Assembly: GCF_000577275.2 (NCBI RefSeq)
Contig: NZ_HG916852.1
Coordinates: 1,367,001 to 1,431,000 of the forward strand
Length of the DNA: 64,000 bases
Direction of reading: 5' to 3'
From: Rhizobium favelukesii
GTDB lineage: Bacteria > Pseudomonadota > Alphaproteobacteria > Rhizobiales > Rhizobiaceae
Positions 35,741 to 45,273 of this stretch are shown here, one piece after another. Below the pieces are notes generated by a model. It had not been told where the DNA came from. It was given only the letters and a program-made list of their open reading frames with translations, and did not search any database. Position numbers and translations under genes: made by a program. Within the stretch, counting starts at the first letter, position 1; each line of letters starts with the position of its first letter.

Positions 35741-37624
35741 CTATCCCGCCATGGCTTCTTCGTATTCCGACGAAAGCTCCAGCCACTGCTCTTCAGCAGC
35801 CGCGAGCTTTGCGGCGGCTTCGCCGCGCTGCTTGGCTTTTTCGGCAGCCTTCGCGGGCGCCTTTTCATAGAGCAGCGGATCTGCAAGTTCTGCATCAAGC
35901 GCCTGAATCAGTGTCTCCAGCTTGCCGGTCAAGGATTCAATTTCGTTGATCTTTTTCTTGAGCGGCGCAAGCGACGCGCGTTTCTCGGCATTCAGCTTGC
36001 GCTGGTCCGCCTTCGAGGCGAACTCTTCAGCGAGTTGAGGCTTTTCATCTTTCTTTTTGCCCGACGCGACAACGAGGTCGCGATACTCGTCCATATCGCC
36101 TTCGAAAGTCGTCACGGTACCATTGTTGACGAGCCACAATCGATCGACCGTCGCCTCGATGAGATGGCGATCGTGCGAGATCAGGATGACGGCACCCTCG
36201 TAGTCATTGAGCGCTTCGATGAGTGCCCGCCGGCTGTCGATGTCGAGGTGGTTTGTGGGCTCGTCGAGAATCAGCAAATTCGGCGCGTGGAAGGCAGCGA
36301 GACCCATCAGCAAGCGGGCCTTCTCGCCACCGGAGAGATCCTTTGCCGCGGTGGACATCTTTTCGGTTGCAAGGCCCATCTGGGCGACGCGCGCTCGCAC
36401 CTTCGCTTCCGGCGCGTCCGGCATCAAGCTGCGCACATGCTCGACGGGTGACTGGTCGGGGATCAGATCCTCGAGTTGATGCTGCGCGAAGAAGCCGATC
36501 TTCAGGTTCGGCGCGAGCTTGACTTCTCCCGTCTCTGCTGACAGGCGACCGGAAATGAATTTCGCGAACGTGGATTTGCCGTTGCCGTTAGAGCCCAGCA
36601 GTGCGATGCGATCGTCGTTGTCGATGCGCAGGTTCAGGCCTCTCAAGATCGGCTTGCCGGGCTCATAGCCGACCGCGCCGCCGCTGATGGCAACGATCGG
36701 GGAGGCCGGCTGCCTTTCCGGCTCCGGGAAGGTGATCGGCTGGACGTGATCCTCGATGACGGCGGCCACCGTGCCCATGCGCTCCAGCGCCTTGACGCGG
36801 CTCTGCGCCTGGCGCGCCTTTGAAGCCTTTGCCTTGAAGCGGTCGATGAAACTCTGCAAGTGTTTGCGCGCAACCTCGTTCTTTGCCCGTGCCTTGGTCT
36901 GCAACTCGTCAGCTTCGGCCTTTTGCCGTTCGAACTGGTCGTATCCGCCGCGATAGAAGGTGAGCTTCTTCTGGTCGAGATGAACGATCGAGTTGACGGC
37001 GTTGTTCAGCAGGTCCCGGTCGTGGCTGATGATGATGACCGTATGCGGATAACGGCGCACATAGTCCTCGAGCCACAACGTGCCTTCGAGGTCGAGATAG
37101 TTGGTCGGTTCGTCGAGGAGCAGCAGGTCGGGCTCGGAGAATAGGACGGCCGCGAGGGCGACGCGCATCCGCCAGCCGCCCGAGAAGGACGAGGCCGATC
37201 GCGACTGCGCTTCCTGATCGAAGCCGAGGCCCGCGAGGATGCTGGCGGCACGCGCTTCCGCTGAATGCGCGTCGATATCGACCAGTCGCATCTGGATTTC
37301 GGCGATGCGGTGCGGATCTGTGGCATTTTCCGCCTCCACCAGCAACGCCGAGCGCTCCTTGTCGGCTGCCAGTACGATTTCAATCAGCGCGTCTTCCGTT
37401 CCCGGTGCTTCCTGCGCCACCTGACCGATGCGAGCATTTTTCGGGATCGATATCGAACCGCTTTCCGAAGCCAAATCGCCGGTGATGACCCGAAAAAGCG
37501 TGGACTTGCCCGCACCATTGCGGCCAACCAGTCCGGCCTTTGCGCCGGCCGGCAACGAAACGCTGGCGTGATCGAGAAGCAGGCGGCCGGCAACACGTGC
37601 GGAAATATCGGAAATCGTGATCAT
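35741..37624 (-). CDS. ABC-F family ATPase
   Basis: A 627-residue soluble protein with two ABC domains and no membrane span. The first has Walker A GRNGAGKST near 36 and signature SFSGGWRMR; the second has GSNGNGKST near 340 and signature DLSGGEKAR. Between them is the ABC-F linker (KNEVARKHLQSFIDRFKAKAS). The C-terminal 90 residues are a charged coiled coil. ABC-F proteins act on ribosomes in translation or antibiotic protection; this one looks like the YheS/Uup type. The ATG at 37624 gives the usual MITISDIS opening. Confidence 0.92.
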   Translation of the reverse strand: MITISDISARVAGRLLLDHASVSLPAGAKAGLVGRNGAGKSTLFRVITGDLASESGSISIPKNARIGQVAQEAPGTEDALIEIVLAADKERSALLVEAENATDPHRIAEIQMRLVDIDAHSAEARAASILAGLGFDQEAQSRSASSFSGGWRMRVALAAVLFSEPDLLLLDEPTNYLDLEGTLWLEDYVRRYPHTVIIISHDRDLLNNAVNSIVHLDQKKLTFYRGGYDQFERQKAEADELQTKARAKNEVARKHLQSFIDRFKAKASKARQAQSRVKALERMGTVAAVIEDHVQPITFPEPERQPASPIVAISGGAVGYEPGKPILRGLNLRIDNDDRIALLGSNGNGKSTFAKFISGRLSAETGEVKLAPNLKIGFFAQHQLEDLIPDQSPVEHVRSLMPDAPEAKVRARVAQMGLATEKMSTAAKDLSGGEKARLLMGLAAFHAPNLLILDEPTNHLDIDSRRALIEALNDYEGAVILISHDRHLIEATVDRLWLVNNGTVTTFEGDMDEYRDLVVASGKKKDEKPQLAEEFASKADQRKLNAEKRASLAPLKKKINEIESLTGKLETLIQALDAELADPLLYEKAPAKAAEKAKQRGEAAAKLAAAEEQWLELSSEYEEAMAG

Positions 37625-37896
37625 GCGCCGGGTTTTGGCGGAACTCTTGGCCGAAGGCAAGGGCGCGGCGAAGCCGGATGGCACGATATGGCGGAAAGTT
37701 ACATCGCTACCGCAACCCTTTATCGCTTGGCGCGTGCTGAAGTTAATTGCGCTCTATGATTGCTTCGGCGATAAGCATCGTGCGATGCCCGCACGGATTG
37801 AAGGATAGGCATTTATGTCCCGCGACGCCGATATTCTCGTGGCGTCGCGAGTTGAAGGCGCAGTACTTGGGGCGGATGAAAGCCTGAGCCTGGCGC

Positions 37897-38946
37897 TCAG
37901 CGCCCGAAGGCTTGCACGGGCTGGCGCCGGTTTGATTGGGCCGCGTGCAGTGCGACGCGCGCATTCGCCTGCAGCTGCGATGCCGTCGCTGCGTCAGCGC
38001 TCAATGCAATCCCGAGCGAAATCGTGAGCTTGGCAGGCGCGGTGTTGTCAGAGGTCGCAAAAGCCAGGTGATCTTCCACGGAGGCGCGCAGCCGGTCGGC
38101 AATCGCCAGGGCCTCCTGCATGCCGACATTGGCAAACAGAAATGCGAATTCATCGCCATCAGTCCGCGCAACAAGATCGTTTTTCTTGATCGACTTGCGA
38201 AAGAGATCCGCAAGTTTCTTCAGCAACCGGGTGCCGACCTGCGTGCCGTAGCGGGTACTGAGTGCCTTGAAGTCGTCGACATCGACCATGATCAGGGCAT
38301 TGCCGGAGGCGCCTTCCTCGCGATCATAGAGATCTGCGATTGCCTTGTTGAGCGCGATGCGGTTGGGAATCCCGGTGAGCTTGTCGGTGGCCGACGCGGA
38401 ATGAGCGGCTGCAATGCCAAGCTCAATTGTTTCCAGGCGCTCGACGTCGCTCCTCAGCCGGGCCTCGATATCCTTTTCCGAAGCCAACACGGTGGAGAGA
38501 GAGGTCGATAGATACTCCATCTCGCTCATGAACGAGCCGAGGCTCTGGTCCAGATTGCCCGCGATGGATTGCAATGCTGTTTCTGCAGCGCGCACGAATG
38601 CCTGCTTTTGGCGAAGGCTTTCCGAAAGTCGCTCCGCTGCCTCCCGCAGCATCTTGCTAGTTTCGCCATGAGAGACTTCGCTGGCGAGACCGCAATGGCT
38701 GACAAGCCGGTACCTCAGGCCCAGCTCGTCGAGAGAAGCTTGCCGCGGGCTTGGGCCGAGCGCCGCGATATCCTGCGCCAGGCCGGCGTTCTGGCCGATG
38801 ATCGCCTCGTGCAAAAGCTCATAGTTGCGAGGCAGGCCGGCGATCGTGAGCCTTGCCATATGCTGCGCGATCCGCTGGATATCCGTCGGGGCAGCCGGAC
38901 GTGGTGCGGCTTCGCGTTGTACCTGTGAGTTCGGCGCAGTTCGCAT
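37897..38946 (-). CDS. Degenerate GGDEF-domain protein
   Basis: A 349-residue protein with a helical N-terminal half (about 20-180, with a coiled-coil segment) and a C-terminal GGDEF domain from about 185. The GGDEF motif reads DGDEF (263-267). The guanine-binding Asn and Asp of the usual ND..GH..GD segment are Ser 230 and Thr 239 (KALSTRYGTQVGT). The RxxD inhibitory site is also absent (KKND). The first metal Asp (VDVDDF) is present. Diguanylate cyclase activity is therefore doubtful; it may be a scaffold or a nucleotide sensor. No membrane span is seen. Confidence 0.85.
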   Translation of the reverse strand: MRTAPNSQVQREAAPRPAAPTDIQRIAQHMARLTIAGLPRNYELLHEAIIGQNAGLAQDIAALGPSPRQASLDELGLRYRLVSHCGLASEVSHGETSKMLREAAERLSESLRQKQAFVRAAETALQSIAGNLDQSLGSFMSEMEYLSTSLSTVLASEKDIEARLRSDVERLETIELGIAAAHSASATDKLTGIPNRIALNKAIADLYDREEGASGNALIMVDVDDFKALSTRYGTQVGTRLLKKLADLFRKSIKKNDLVARTDGDEFAFLFANVGMQEALAIADRLRASVEDHLAFATSDNTAPAKLTISLGIALSADAATASQLQANARVALHAAQSNRRQPVQAFGR

Positions 38947-39308
38947 GACGATCCCCTCGTTCCGACGCTATGGCCGGCGTTTGGTTCTCTATGCAACTAT
39001 CGCGCTTAAGATAGCTTAAATTCTGCGCTTGTAGTTGAAGTCGCGGCGCGAAACAGTGAAATGCAGTTAATGCATAGTATCCATTGCGCATTTACTGTCG
39101 CGAAAAGCAGCGGAACGTGATCGAGACGAATGCGATGCCCTCCGGTGGGAAGGTCGTCGTCTGGACAGCAGACCTGCGCGCATCTGCTCTGCGGCAACAG
39201 GCAATCGTTTCGTGACAGCGGCGTGAAATTGCCGATGCCCACTTGTTTTCGGGCTATCAGGCGGGTAAACACCGCCCACTTTTCCCACGGAATAAAGGAT
39301 TTTGACCA
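38947..39308. other. Intergenic region between divergent GGDEF gene and ndk
   Basis: No gene is seen in these 362 bases. They hold an imperfect inverted repeat, ACAGT(G)AAATGC at 39053-39064 and GCATTTACTGT at 39088-39098, which gives an 11-bp stem with one bulge and further pairing in the loop. Promoters for both genes should be here, but I cannot place them firmly. Confidence 0.5.
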
Positions 39309-39731
39309 ATGGCGATTGAACGCACCTTCTCGATGATCAAGCCGGACGCAACGAAGCGCAACCTGACGGGCGCTATCACCAAGATTCTCGAAGACGCCGG
39401 CCTGCGCGTCGTCGCTTCCAAGCGCGTCTGGATGAGCAAGCGCGAAGCCGAAGGCTTCTACGCCGTTCACAAGGATCGCCCGTTCTTCGGTGAACTCGTT
39501 GAAACCATGACCTCCGGCCCGACGATCGTCCAGGTTCTGGAAGGCGAAAACGCGATCCTCAAGAACCGCGAAGTCATGGGTGCGACCAACCCGGCCAACG
39601 CTGACGAAGGCACGATCCGCAAGACACACGCCCTGTCGATCGGCGAAAACTCGGTTCACGGCTCAGACGGCCCGGAAACCGCTGCTCAGGAAATCAAGTA
39701 CTGGTTCTCCGACACAGAAATCGTCGGCTGA
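39309..39731 (+). CDS. ndk: Nucleoside diphosphate kinase
   Basis: Ndk balances NTP pools by phosphate exchange through a phosphohistidine. The 140-residue protein has [15 protein letters not shown] at the start, [14 protein letters not shown], and the active-site histidine in [16 protein letters not shown] near residue 117. Its codons are strongly biased, as expected for a highly expressed gene. A terminator follows. Confidence 0.98.
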   Translation: MAIERTFSMIKPDATKRNLTGAITKILEDAGLRVVASKRVWMSKREAEGFYAVHKDRPFFGELVETMTSGPTIVQVLEGENAILKNREVMGATNPANADEGTIRKTHALSIGENSVHGSDGPETAAQEIKYWFSDTEIVG

Positions 39732-39775
39732 GACAGGCTCTCAGGGAATCCGCTGAAGGTATTGAATTGACTCTG

Positions 39776-39803
39776 AAAGCCGGGGCTCTGCTCCGGCTTT
39801 TTA
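39776..39803 (+). terminator. Rho-independent terminator after ndk
   Basis: AAAGCCGGGGC (39776-39786) pairs with GCTCCGGCTTT (39790-39800) with one G-T pair and a three-base loop; the stem ends in TTTTT. The stop codon of the convergent lipoprotein gene abuts it. Confidence 0.78.
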
Positions 39804-40304
39804 CGTTGAAGGGCAGGTCGCGGCGGAATCGTAATCCACAGTGCCGTCCGGTTTGAAGACCTCAGGATTCTTTGTATACAGCGGACCAACGACCAGCGGC
39901 TTGCCGGGCATGACAGACTGGTCAAGGCTCGAAATCACCTCGGTCTTCAGGCTTTGTAATGTCTCTCCCTTGGCGTCGACAAGACGAACGCTCACGGCGT
40001 AAGGCTTGTCCTTCTTGACGCAATGAATTGCAGGGCTCTGAAGCGTGATCTTGTCCCAGAACGGGTAGATCTTTTCATTCGTCACTAACACGTCGCCGCC
40101 CGCAGGGTTCTCGAATTCCGCGATGGCGACAGTGCCTTCCGGGATAGGGGCCTTCTTGTTCAGCGTCACGACATAGGTCGCGATCGCGATCCGGTAGTTG
40201 AAAACGAAGACGCGTCCGCTGACCTCGACAAACTTGTCGGTCTCTCGCTGGCATCCGGTCAGCACTGCACTTGCAAGCAGCACGGCCATCGATATCGCTT
40301 TCAT
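39801..40304 (-). CDS. Small lipoprotein of unknown function
   Basis: A 167-residue lipoprotein: signal peptide MKAISMAVLLASAVLTGC with the lipid-modified Cys 18. The mature part is mostly beta-strand in character (FVEVSGRVFVFNYRIAIATY, then VAIAEFENPAGGDVLV). It has two further cysteines (AIHCVKK, AATCPST) that could pair in the periplasm. I do not recognise the family. Its ATG overlaps the stop of the CGNR gene (ATGA), so it is probably translated with that regulator. Confidence 0.75.
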   Translation of the reverse strand: MKAISMAVLLASAVLTGCQRETDKFVEVSGRVFVFNYRIAIATYVVTLNKKAPIPEGTVAIAEFENPAGGDVLVTNEKIYPFWDKITLQSPAIHCVKKDKPYAVSVRLVDAKGETLQSLKTEVISSLDQSVMPGKPLVVGPLYTKNPEVFKPDGTVDYDSAATCPST

Positions 40305-40852
40305 GGCGCTTCCTCCTCTTTCCTCCGGCGATAATGCCGGTTCGCCTTGGCGCGATTGCCGCACACCGCCATGTCGCACCAGGCGCGACTTCTGTTCTTG
40401 CTGCGGTCGATGAAGAGCCAGCCGCAATTGCGGCAGACCTTCATACGTTCGGGGTCAGGCATCGCGATGAGCCGTAACACGGAATGCGCGGTTGCTACGT
40501 CGAGGCCGTTTGCTCCATTGGCACCATGCAGCGTGCGGGCCAGCGCCCCCAGAAGGTCGGCGAGCAGCTGATCGTCATTATCGCCTGAAACGCGAGCCCG
40601 GAAATACCTGTCCGTCGCCTCGCGCAACTCCAGGAAGTTCCCTTTGTTATCTGGCGCCGGAGCAACCATGTCACCGAAGATCGCCCGCTCCGCGCAGAAC
40701 TCCGCTGCAGCCTGCGGAAAGGTTTCCAGTTGGGCGGGTGCTTCGAAGCGGTCGATCCGTCGCGTCTCGTCATGCCTCAGGACGACGCTGTTGGCGACAT
40801 CCAGTGCCAATGCGCTTCCGGAAAAGCGGTGTGGGGTCCAGGAGAAGCTCAT
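40301..40852 (-). CDS. ABATE/CGNR zinc-finger regulator
   Basis: A 183-residue protein with an N-terminal ABATE domain (DUF1470; LALDVANSVVLRHDE) and a C-terminal CGNR zinc finger. The finger has cysteines in CRNCGWLFID and WCDMAVCGNRAKANRHYRRRK, with the name-giving CGNR present. Proteins of this type are regarded as stress-linked transcription regulators. It starts divergently from a LivH-like permease, with a palindrome in the 63-base gap. The start at 40852 (MSFSWTPHRFSG) is preferred since the longer frame runs through that palindrome. Confidence 0.85.
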   Translation of the reverse strand: MSFSWTPHRFSGSALALDVANSVVLRHDETRRIDRFEAPAQLETFPQAAAEFCAERAIFGDMVAPAPDNKGNFLELREATDRYFRARVSGDNDDQLLADLLGALARTLHGANGANGLDVATAHSVLRLIAMPDPERMKVCRNCGWLFIDRSKNRSRAWCDMAVCGNRAKANRHYRRRKEEEAP

Positions 40853-40861
40853 GATGAAAAT

Positions 40862-40891
40862 ATAACTGGTAAAATACGTTTTGCTAGTTAT
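40862..40891. promoter_or_regulatory. 30-bp palindromic operator between CGNR and permease genes
   Basis: ATAACTGGTAAAA (40862-40874) and TTTTGCTAGTTAT (40879-40891) are complementary at 11 of 13 positions around TACG. The site is 9 bases from the regulator start and 24 from the permease start, so a bound protein could control both. The CGNR protein is the obvious candidate. Confidence 0.65.
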
Positions 40892-40915
40892 GATTTCTGC
40901 AATCGGGAGTTCTTT

Positions 40916-41812
40916 ATGGCCTATCTGCTGCAGCAATTGGCGAACGCCGTCCCTGTGGCTGCACTCTACGCCGCGCTTGCGTTCGGCTACGCCATCGCCT
41001 TTGGGGTCACCAAGCGCGCCGATATCACCTATGGGGCGATCTTCGCCTTCTCGGGTCAGATTTTGCTGCTCTTCACCGATCTAGGCTACAACAGGCTCTG
41101 GCTGATCCTGCCGGCCGCGCTGGCACTGGGGGCTCTGTTTTCGGTTATCTATTCGATGCTGGCGGCAATCTGGATCGGGCGCTCCATCATGCTGCCGCTG
41201 GTGCGCCAGTCGTCGAATACTGTGATCGTGGCGGCGCTCGGCATCACCATCGTCCTCATGGAAACGGCCAGGCTTGCATCCGACACGAAAAGCCTGTGGC
41301 TTTCGCCTTTCCTGAACAGCGCCGTGGTATTCTGGAGCGACGGGGCGTTCAAGGTGACGCTCACGGAGATCCAACTCATCAATACCGGATTGATGTGTGC
41401 CATGATGGCGCTCGGCGTTGTCATCATGAGGGGCACGTCCTGGGGGCGTCTGTGGCGCGCGGTTACCGACGATCCCCTGGCAGCAGAACTCTGCGGCACC
41501 AGCGCCGATCGCGTGTTCCTCATCGCCTACGCGTCGGCAGGCTTGATCGCCACGGCATGTGGCATCCTCGCCACCTTCTACTACGGCACGATGGATTTCG
41601 GCGCCGGCCTGATGTTCGGCCTCAAGGTTTTGATGGTCGCAGCTGTCGGCGGATATTCGGACCCGTTGAAGTCGGCCGCCGGCGCCGCCGGTCTCGGTGT
41701 CGCGGAGACGATGTGGAGCGCCTACGGCCCCTATCTCTGGCGCGACCTGGTGGTCTTCTCGCTACTTGTGCTTCTTCTCGTTCTCAGCAGGAGGGAGCGG
41801 GCCATACCCTGA
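40916..41812 (+). CDS. LivH-like branched-chain ABC permease, orphan
   Basis: A 298-residue inner-membrane protein of the LivH/BPD_transp_2 family with eight or so spans: LYAALAFGYAIAFGVTKRADITYGAI is the N-terminal family pattern and VFLIAYASAGLIATACGIL a later one. LivH normally works with LivM, two ATPases and a binding protein; none is encoded nearby. The ATG at 40916 has CGGGAG seven bases upstream. It faces away from the CGNR regulator and converges with moaE without a gap. Confidence 0.82.
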   Translation: MAYLLQQLANAVPVAALYAALAFGYAIAFGVTKRADITYGAIFAFSGQILLLFTDLGYNRLWLILPAALALGALFSVIYSMLAAIWIGRSIMLPLVRQSSNTVIVAALGITIVLMETARLASDTKSLWLSPFLNSAVVFWSDGAFKVTLTEIQLINTGLMCAMMALGVVIMRGTSWGRLWRAVTDDPLAAELCGTSADRVFLIAYASAGLIATACGILATFYYGTMDFGAGLMFGLKVLMVAAVGGYSDPLKSAAGAAGLGVAETMWSAYGPYLWRDLVVFSLLVLLLVLSRRERAIP

Positions 41813-42280
41813 CTATTTCCACTTGTCGCGTGCAGCGTCATCCGCGTCCCGGGCCGCAACCCATTCGCCCGTGGAGCCATCCTTGCCGTGCTCCTTCTTC
41901 CAGAAAGGAGCGGCTGTCTTCAGATAGTCCATTACGAAATTCGCACCGTCGAATGCAGCCTGCCTGTGCGGCGCCGCGGCGATGACAAGCACGATATTCT
42001 TTCGCGCGGCGATCTTGCCGTAGCGGTGGATGGCTGTCAGGCCGAGGAGCCCGAAACGTTCGATCGCAAGGCCTGCAATCCGTGTCATCTCCGCTTCGGC
42101 CATCCCCGGATAATGTTCGAGTTCAAGTGCTGCAAGCCTTCCGCCCTCGTCACGGCACAAGCCTGAGAACGTGACGATCGCGCCAACACCGTCGGTGCCT
42201 GTGCTGAGCCGGTCGACTTCCGCCTGCAGGTCGAAGTCCTCGCGCTGGACGCGGATATGCGGCTGGACCTTGCTGCTCAC
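41813..42280 (-). CDS. moaE: Molybdopterin synthase large subunit
   Basis: MoaE, with thiocarboxylated MoaD, inserts the dithiolene sulfurs into precursor Z. The 155-residue protein has GAIVTFSGLCRDEGGRL, LELEHYPGMAEAEM, HRYGKIA and the catalytic lysine region PFWKKEHGKDG. It starts one base after the moaD stop. Confidence 0.95.
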   Translation of the reverse strand: MSSKVQPHIRVQREDFDLQAEVDRLSTGTDGVGAIVTFSGLCRDEGGRLAALELEHYPGMAEAEMTRIAGLAIERFGLLGLTAIHRYGKIAARKNIVLVIAAAPHRQAAFDGANFVMDYLKTAAPFWKKEHGKDGSTGEWVAARDADDAARDKWK

Positions 42281-42281
42281 G

Positions 42282-42536
42282 TCAGCCTCCGGTCATCGGC
42301 GGGAAAATACCGATCTCCCTGGCGTTGCCGATCGGCTCGTCGTGGTCGACGTGCTCCTGGTCGATCGCGACGCGAATGACATCGGGAAACTGAAGCGCGG
42401 TCTCATATTCCTCGCCCATCGTCTTCAAATAATTCAGAAGATCAGTGACGGTGACGACGGAAGCGGGCAGGGCGATGTCTTCTTCAGCCTTACCGATCCG
42501 CTCGCGCACCCAGGCGAAATAGACGAGCTTTGTCAT
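42282..42536 (-). CDS. moaD: Molybdopterin synthase sulfur carrier
   Basis: An 84-residue ubiquitin-like protein ending in the Gly-Gly (PPMTGG) that carries the thiocarboxylate. It overlaps pgsA by four bases and is followed at once by moaE. A molybdenum enzyme is encoded 10 kb away (51963), which could use the cofactor. Confidence 0.95.
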   Translation of the reverse strand: MTKLVYFAWVRERIGKAEEDIALPASVVTVTDLLNYLKTMGEEYETALQFPDVIRVAIDQEHVDHDEPIGNAREIGIFPPMTGG

Positions 42537-43123
42537 TCTTCATCATCCACGATGTGCTTCAGGCCGGCCCGGAAATAGTCGTAGCCAGTGTAGATCGTCA
42601 GAATCGCTGCGATCCAGAGAAGACCGATGCCTGTCTTCGTCGTATAAGGGAACACTTCGTCGCCAGCAGGGCCAGCGAGCAGGAAGGCGATCGCGACCAG
42701 CTGCACCGTGGTCTTCCACTTGGCAATCCGGGTCACGGGCACGCTGACCTTGAGGGCCGCCAGATATTCGCGCAGTCCCGAAACCAGGATCTCGCGGCAG
42801 AGAATGGTGATCGCCGCCCAGATGGACCAGCCGGCAATCGTCTGGTCCGCTGCGACCAGCAGCAGAATGGACGCAACCAGCAGCTTGTCGGCGATCGGAT
42901 CGAGCATCCGGCCGATGTTCGATGTCTGATTCCAGATGCGGGCGAGATAGCCGTCGAGAAAGTCGGTAATCGACGCGATGACGAAGATCCACAGCGCCAC
43001 CCATCGGGCCGTGTTGCTGATCGCCAGCTTTCCTTCGAGAAAGAAGCACAGCACGATCAGCGGCACTGCCAGAATGCGGCCGTAGGTCAGCAGGTTCGGT
43101 ATATTATATGCGCGCGATGCCAT
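42533..43123 (-). CDS. pgsA: CDP-diacylglycerol-glycerol-3-phosphate phosphatidyltransferase
   Basis: PgsA makes phosphatidylglycerol phosphate in the inner membrane. The 196-residue protein has the CDP-alcohol phosphotransferase motif in ITDFLDGYLARIWNQTSNIGRMLDPIADK (pattern DG-x2-AR-x8-G-x3-D-x3-D) and four or more spans. It comes 110 bases after uvrC and before moaD. Confidence 0.95.
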   Translation of the reverse strand: MASRAYNIPNLLTYGRILAVPLIVLCFFLEGKLAISNTARWVALWIFVIASITDFLDGYLARIWNQTSNIGRMLDPIADKLLVASILLLVAADQTIAGWSIWAAITILCREILVSGLREYLAALKVSVPVTRIAKWKTTVQLVAIAFLLAGPAGDEVFPYTTKTGIGLLWIAAILTIYTGYDYFRAGLKHIVDDEE

Positions 43124-43233
43124 GAAACATATCTCTGAAGTGATGTGCCCGTAGATGACGGCTTTGACCGCAAAGCGTCAACATTCTTTCTGTTTTTTCG
43201 CTGCCTTTGCGTGGAATTTGCGACCGCCTCCAC

Positions 43234-45273
43234 CTATTTCGCTGCGTCGTCGTGAAAATGGTTGTAAACTTGCTTGGCGACGGTCTCCGAAATACCCTCG
43301 ACGGCCATCAGGTCGGAAAGGGCGGCGCGGGAGACCGCCTTGGCGGTTCCGAAATGCTGCAGCAAAGCGCGCTTGCGCGACGGCCCGATCCCGCCGATCT
43401 CGTCGAGCGGATTCTTGACCATCTCCTTCTTACGCCGGGCGCGATGCGAGCCGATGGCGAAGCGGTGCGCTTCGTCGCGCATGCGCTGAATGAAATAGAG
43501 GACGGGGTCGCGTGGCGGCAAGGTGAAGCTCTCGCGTCCCGGCGGGAAGAAACGCTCGCGCCCGGCGTCTCGGTCGACGCCCTTGGCCACGCCGATGGCG
43601 ATCACGCTGTCGGTAATCCCCAATTCCTCGAGGATGGCGCGCACGGCGGTCATCTGTCCCTGTCCGCCGTCGATCAGGATCACATCAGGCCAAGCGGGGA
43701 AGGGCATATCGGCTGCATCCGCCGGCGATGCCGGCTGGCTGCGGTCAGGAATTCCCTCTTCCTTGAGTAGCCGGGAAAAGCGGCGCGTCATCACCTCGCG
43801 CATCATGCCGAAGTCGTCGCCCGGCGTGATGTCGGTCGATTTGATGTTGAACTTTCGGTACTGGTTCTTCACGAAGCCTTCCGGCCCCGCGACGACCATG
43901 CCGCCGACGGCATTGGTGCCCATGATGTGGGAGTTGTCGTAGATCTCGACGCGCTGGGGCACATAGGGGAGCCGGAACGTCTCCTTGAAACCCTCGAGCA
44001 GGCGAGACTGCGAGGCCGTTTCAGCGAGCTTCCGGCCGTGCGCCTCGCGTGCGTTGGCGATCACGTGCTCGACCAGATCACGCTTCTCTCCGCGCTGTGG
44101 CACGAGGATGGACACCTTGTGTCCGGCTTTTTCGCCGAGTGCGGCCGCAAGCAGTTCGATCTCTTCTATGGTCTCCGAAAGCAGGATCTGCTTCGGCACC
44201 GGCTTGTCGTCGTAGAACTGGGCCAGGAAGGCGTTCAGCACCTCGGCAGCCGACAGCTGCGGGTCGGCCTTCAGGAAATAGGCGCGGTTACCCCAGTTCT
44301 GTCCGGTGCGGAAGAAGAACACCTGGATGCAGGAGATGCCGCCTTCATGATGGATCGCGAAGACATCCGCCTCTTCCACGCCTGCCGGATTGATGCCCTG
44401 GTGGCTGGAAACATGCGAGAGCGAGGCCAAACGGTCACGGTAGACGGCGGCGCGTTCGAAGTCGAGATCGTCCGCCGCGAGGTTCATCGCCTGCGCCATA
44501 TGTTCCTTGACCTTCTGGCTCTTGCCGGAAAGGAAGTCCTTGGCCTCCTGAACGAGCTCGGCGTATCCCTCGTCGCTGACCTCATGCGTGCACGGGCCGG
44601 AACAGCGCTTGATCTGATAGAGAAGACAGGGGCGGGTGCGTGTTTCGAAGACGCTGTCGGTACAGGTCCGAATGAGGAAGGCGCGCTGCAACGAGTTGAT
44701 CGTACGTCCGACGGCGCCGGCTGACGCAAAGGGCCCGAAATAGTCGCCCTTGCGGGCACGGGCGCCACGGTGCTTGAAGATCGCCGGGGCGCGATGATCA
44801 CCCGTGATCAGGATGTAGGGAAACGACTTGTCGTCGCGCAGCAGCACATTAAAGCGTGGCCGCAAACGTTTGATCAGATTCGCTTCCAAGAGCAGCGCTT
44901 CGGTCTCGGTGCGCGTCGTCACGAACTCCATGTTCGCCGTCAGTCGCACCATCTGAGCGATGCGGTTCGAGTGCACGCGGCCGAGCGCGTAGTTGCTGAC
45001 GCGCTTCTTGAGACTGCGGGCCTTTCCGACGTAAAGAACGTCGCCGGCCTCGTTGAACATGCGGTAGACGCCCGGGCTGTTCGGCAGCCGTTTGACGAAT
45101 TCGGCAATCAGTTCGGCACCGACGAGGCCGGTTTCGTTGACCCCGCCTTCATTCCAATCGATCGCAGCCGAAATCGGCGCAGCGGAGGCCTCGCTCTCCA
45201 CGTCGATATCGTCGTCGCTTTCGTCCGTTTCGTCGTAAAGAACGCCGCCGTCGGGCAGCTTTCTTGAATTCAT
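43234..45273 (-). CDS. uvrC: Excinuclease ABC subunit C
   Basis: UvrC makes both incisions in nucleotide excision repair. The 679-residue protein has a GIY-YIG domain ([20 protein letters not shown], about 70-140), a UvrB-binding UVR segment, an RNase H-like nuclease domain ([19 protein letters not shown], later LIDGGQGQ) and a C-terminal helix-hairpin-helix pair. The N-terminal 50 residues are acidic and not part of the family core. The start at 45273 overlaps the SDR stop (ATGGAATGA). Confidence 0.96.
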   Translation of the reverse strand: MNSRKLPDGGVLYDETDESDDDIDVESEASAAPISAAIDWNEGGVNETGLVGAELIAEFVKRLPNSPGVYRMFNEAGDVLYVGKARSLKKRVSNYALGRVHSNRIAQMVRLTANMEFVTTRTETEALLLEANLIKRLRPRFNVLLRDDKSFPYILITGDHRAPAIFKHRGARARKGDYFGPFASAGAVGRTINSLQRAFLIRTCTDSVFETRTRPCLLYQIKRCSGPCTHEVSDEGYAELVQEAKDFLSGKSQKVKEHMAQAMNLAADDLDFERAAVYRDRLASLSHVSSHQGINPAGVEEADVFAIHHEGGISCIQVFFFRTGQNWGNRAYFLKADPQLSAAEVLNAFLAQFYDDKPVPKQILLSETIEEIELLAAALGEKAGHKVSILVPQRGEKRDLVEHVIANAREAHGRKLAETASQSRLLEGFKETFRLPYVPQRVEIYDNSHIMGTNAVGGMVVAGPEGFVKNQYRKFNIKSTDITPGDDFGMMREVMTRRFSRLLKEEGIPDRSQPASPADAADMPFPAWPDVILIDGGQGQMTAVRAILEELGITDSVIAIGVAKGVDRDAGRERFFPPGRESFTLPPRDPVLYFIQRMRDEAHRFAIGSHRARRKKEMVKNPLDEIGGIGPSRKRALLQHFGTAKAVSRAALSDLMAVEGISETVAKQVYNHFHDDAAK

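Noticed and set aside
39011..39026. TTAA-N6-TTAA resembling a full CtrA site before the GGDEF gene
   Set aside because: The spacing is six rather than seven bases and the flanks do not match the consensus.
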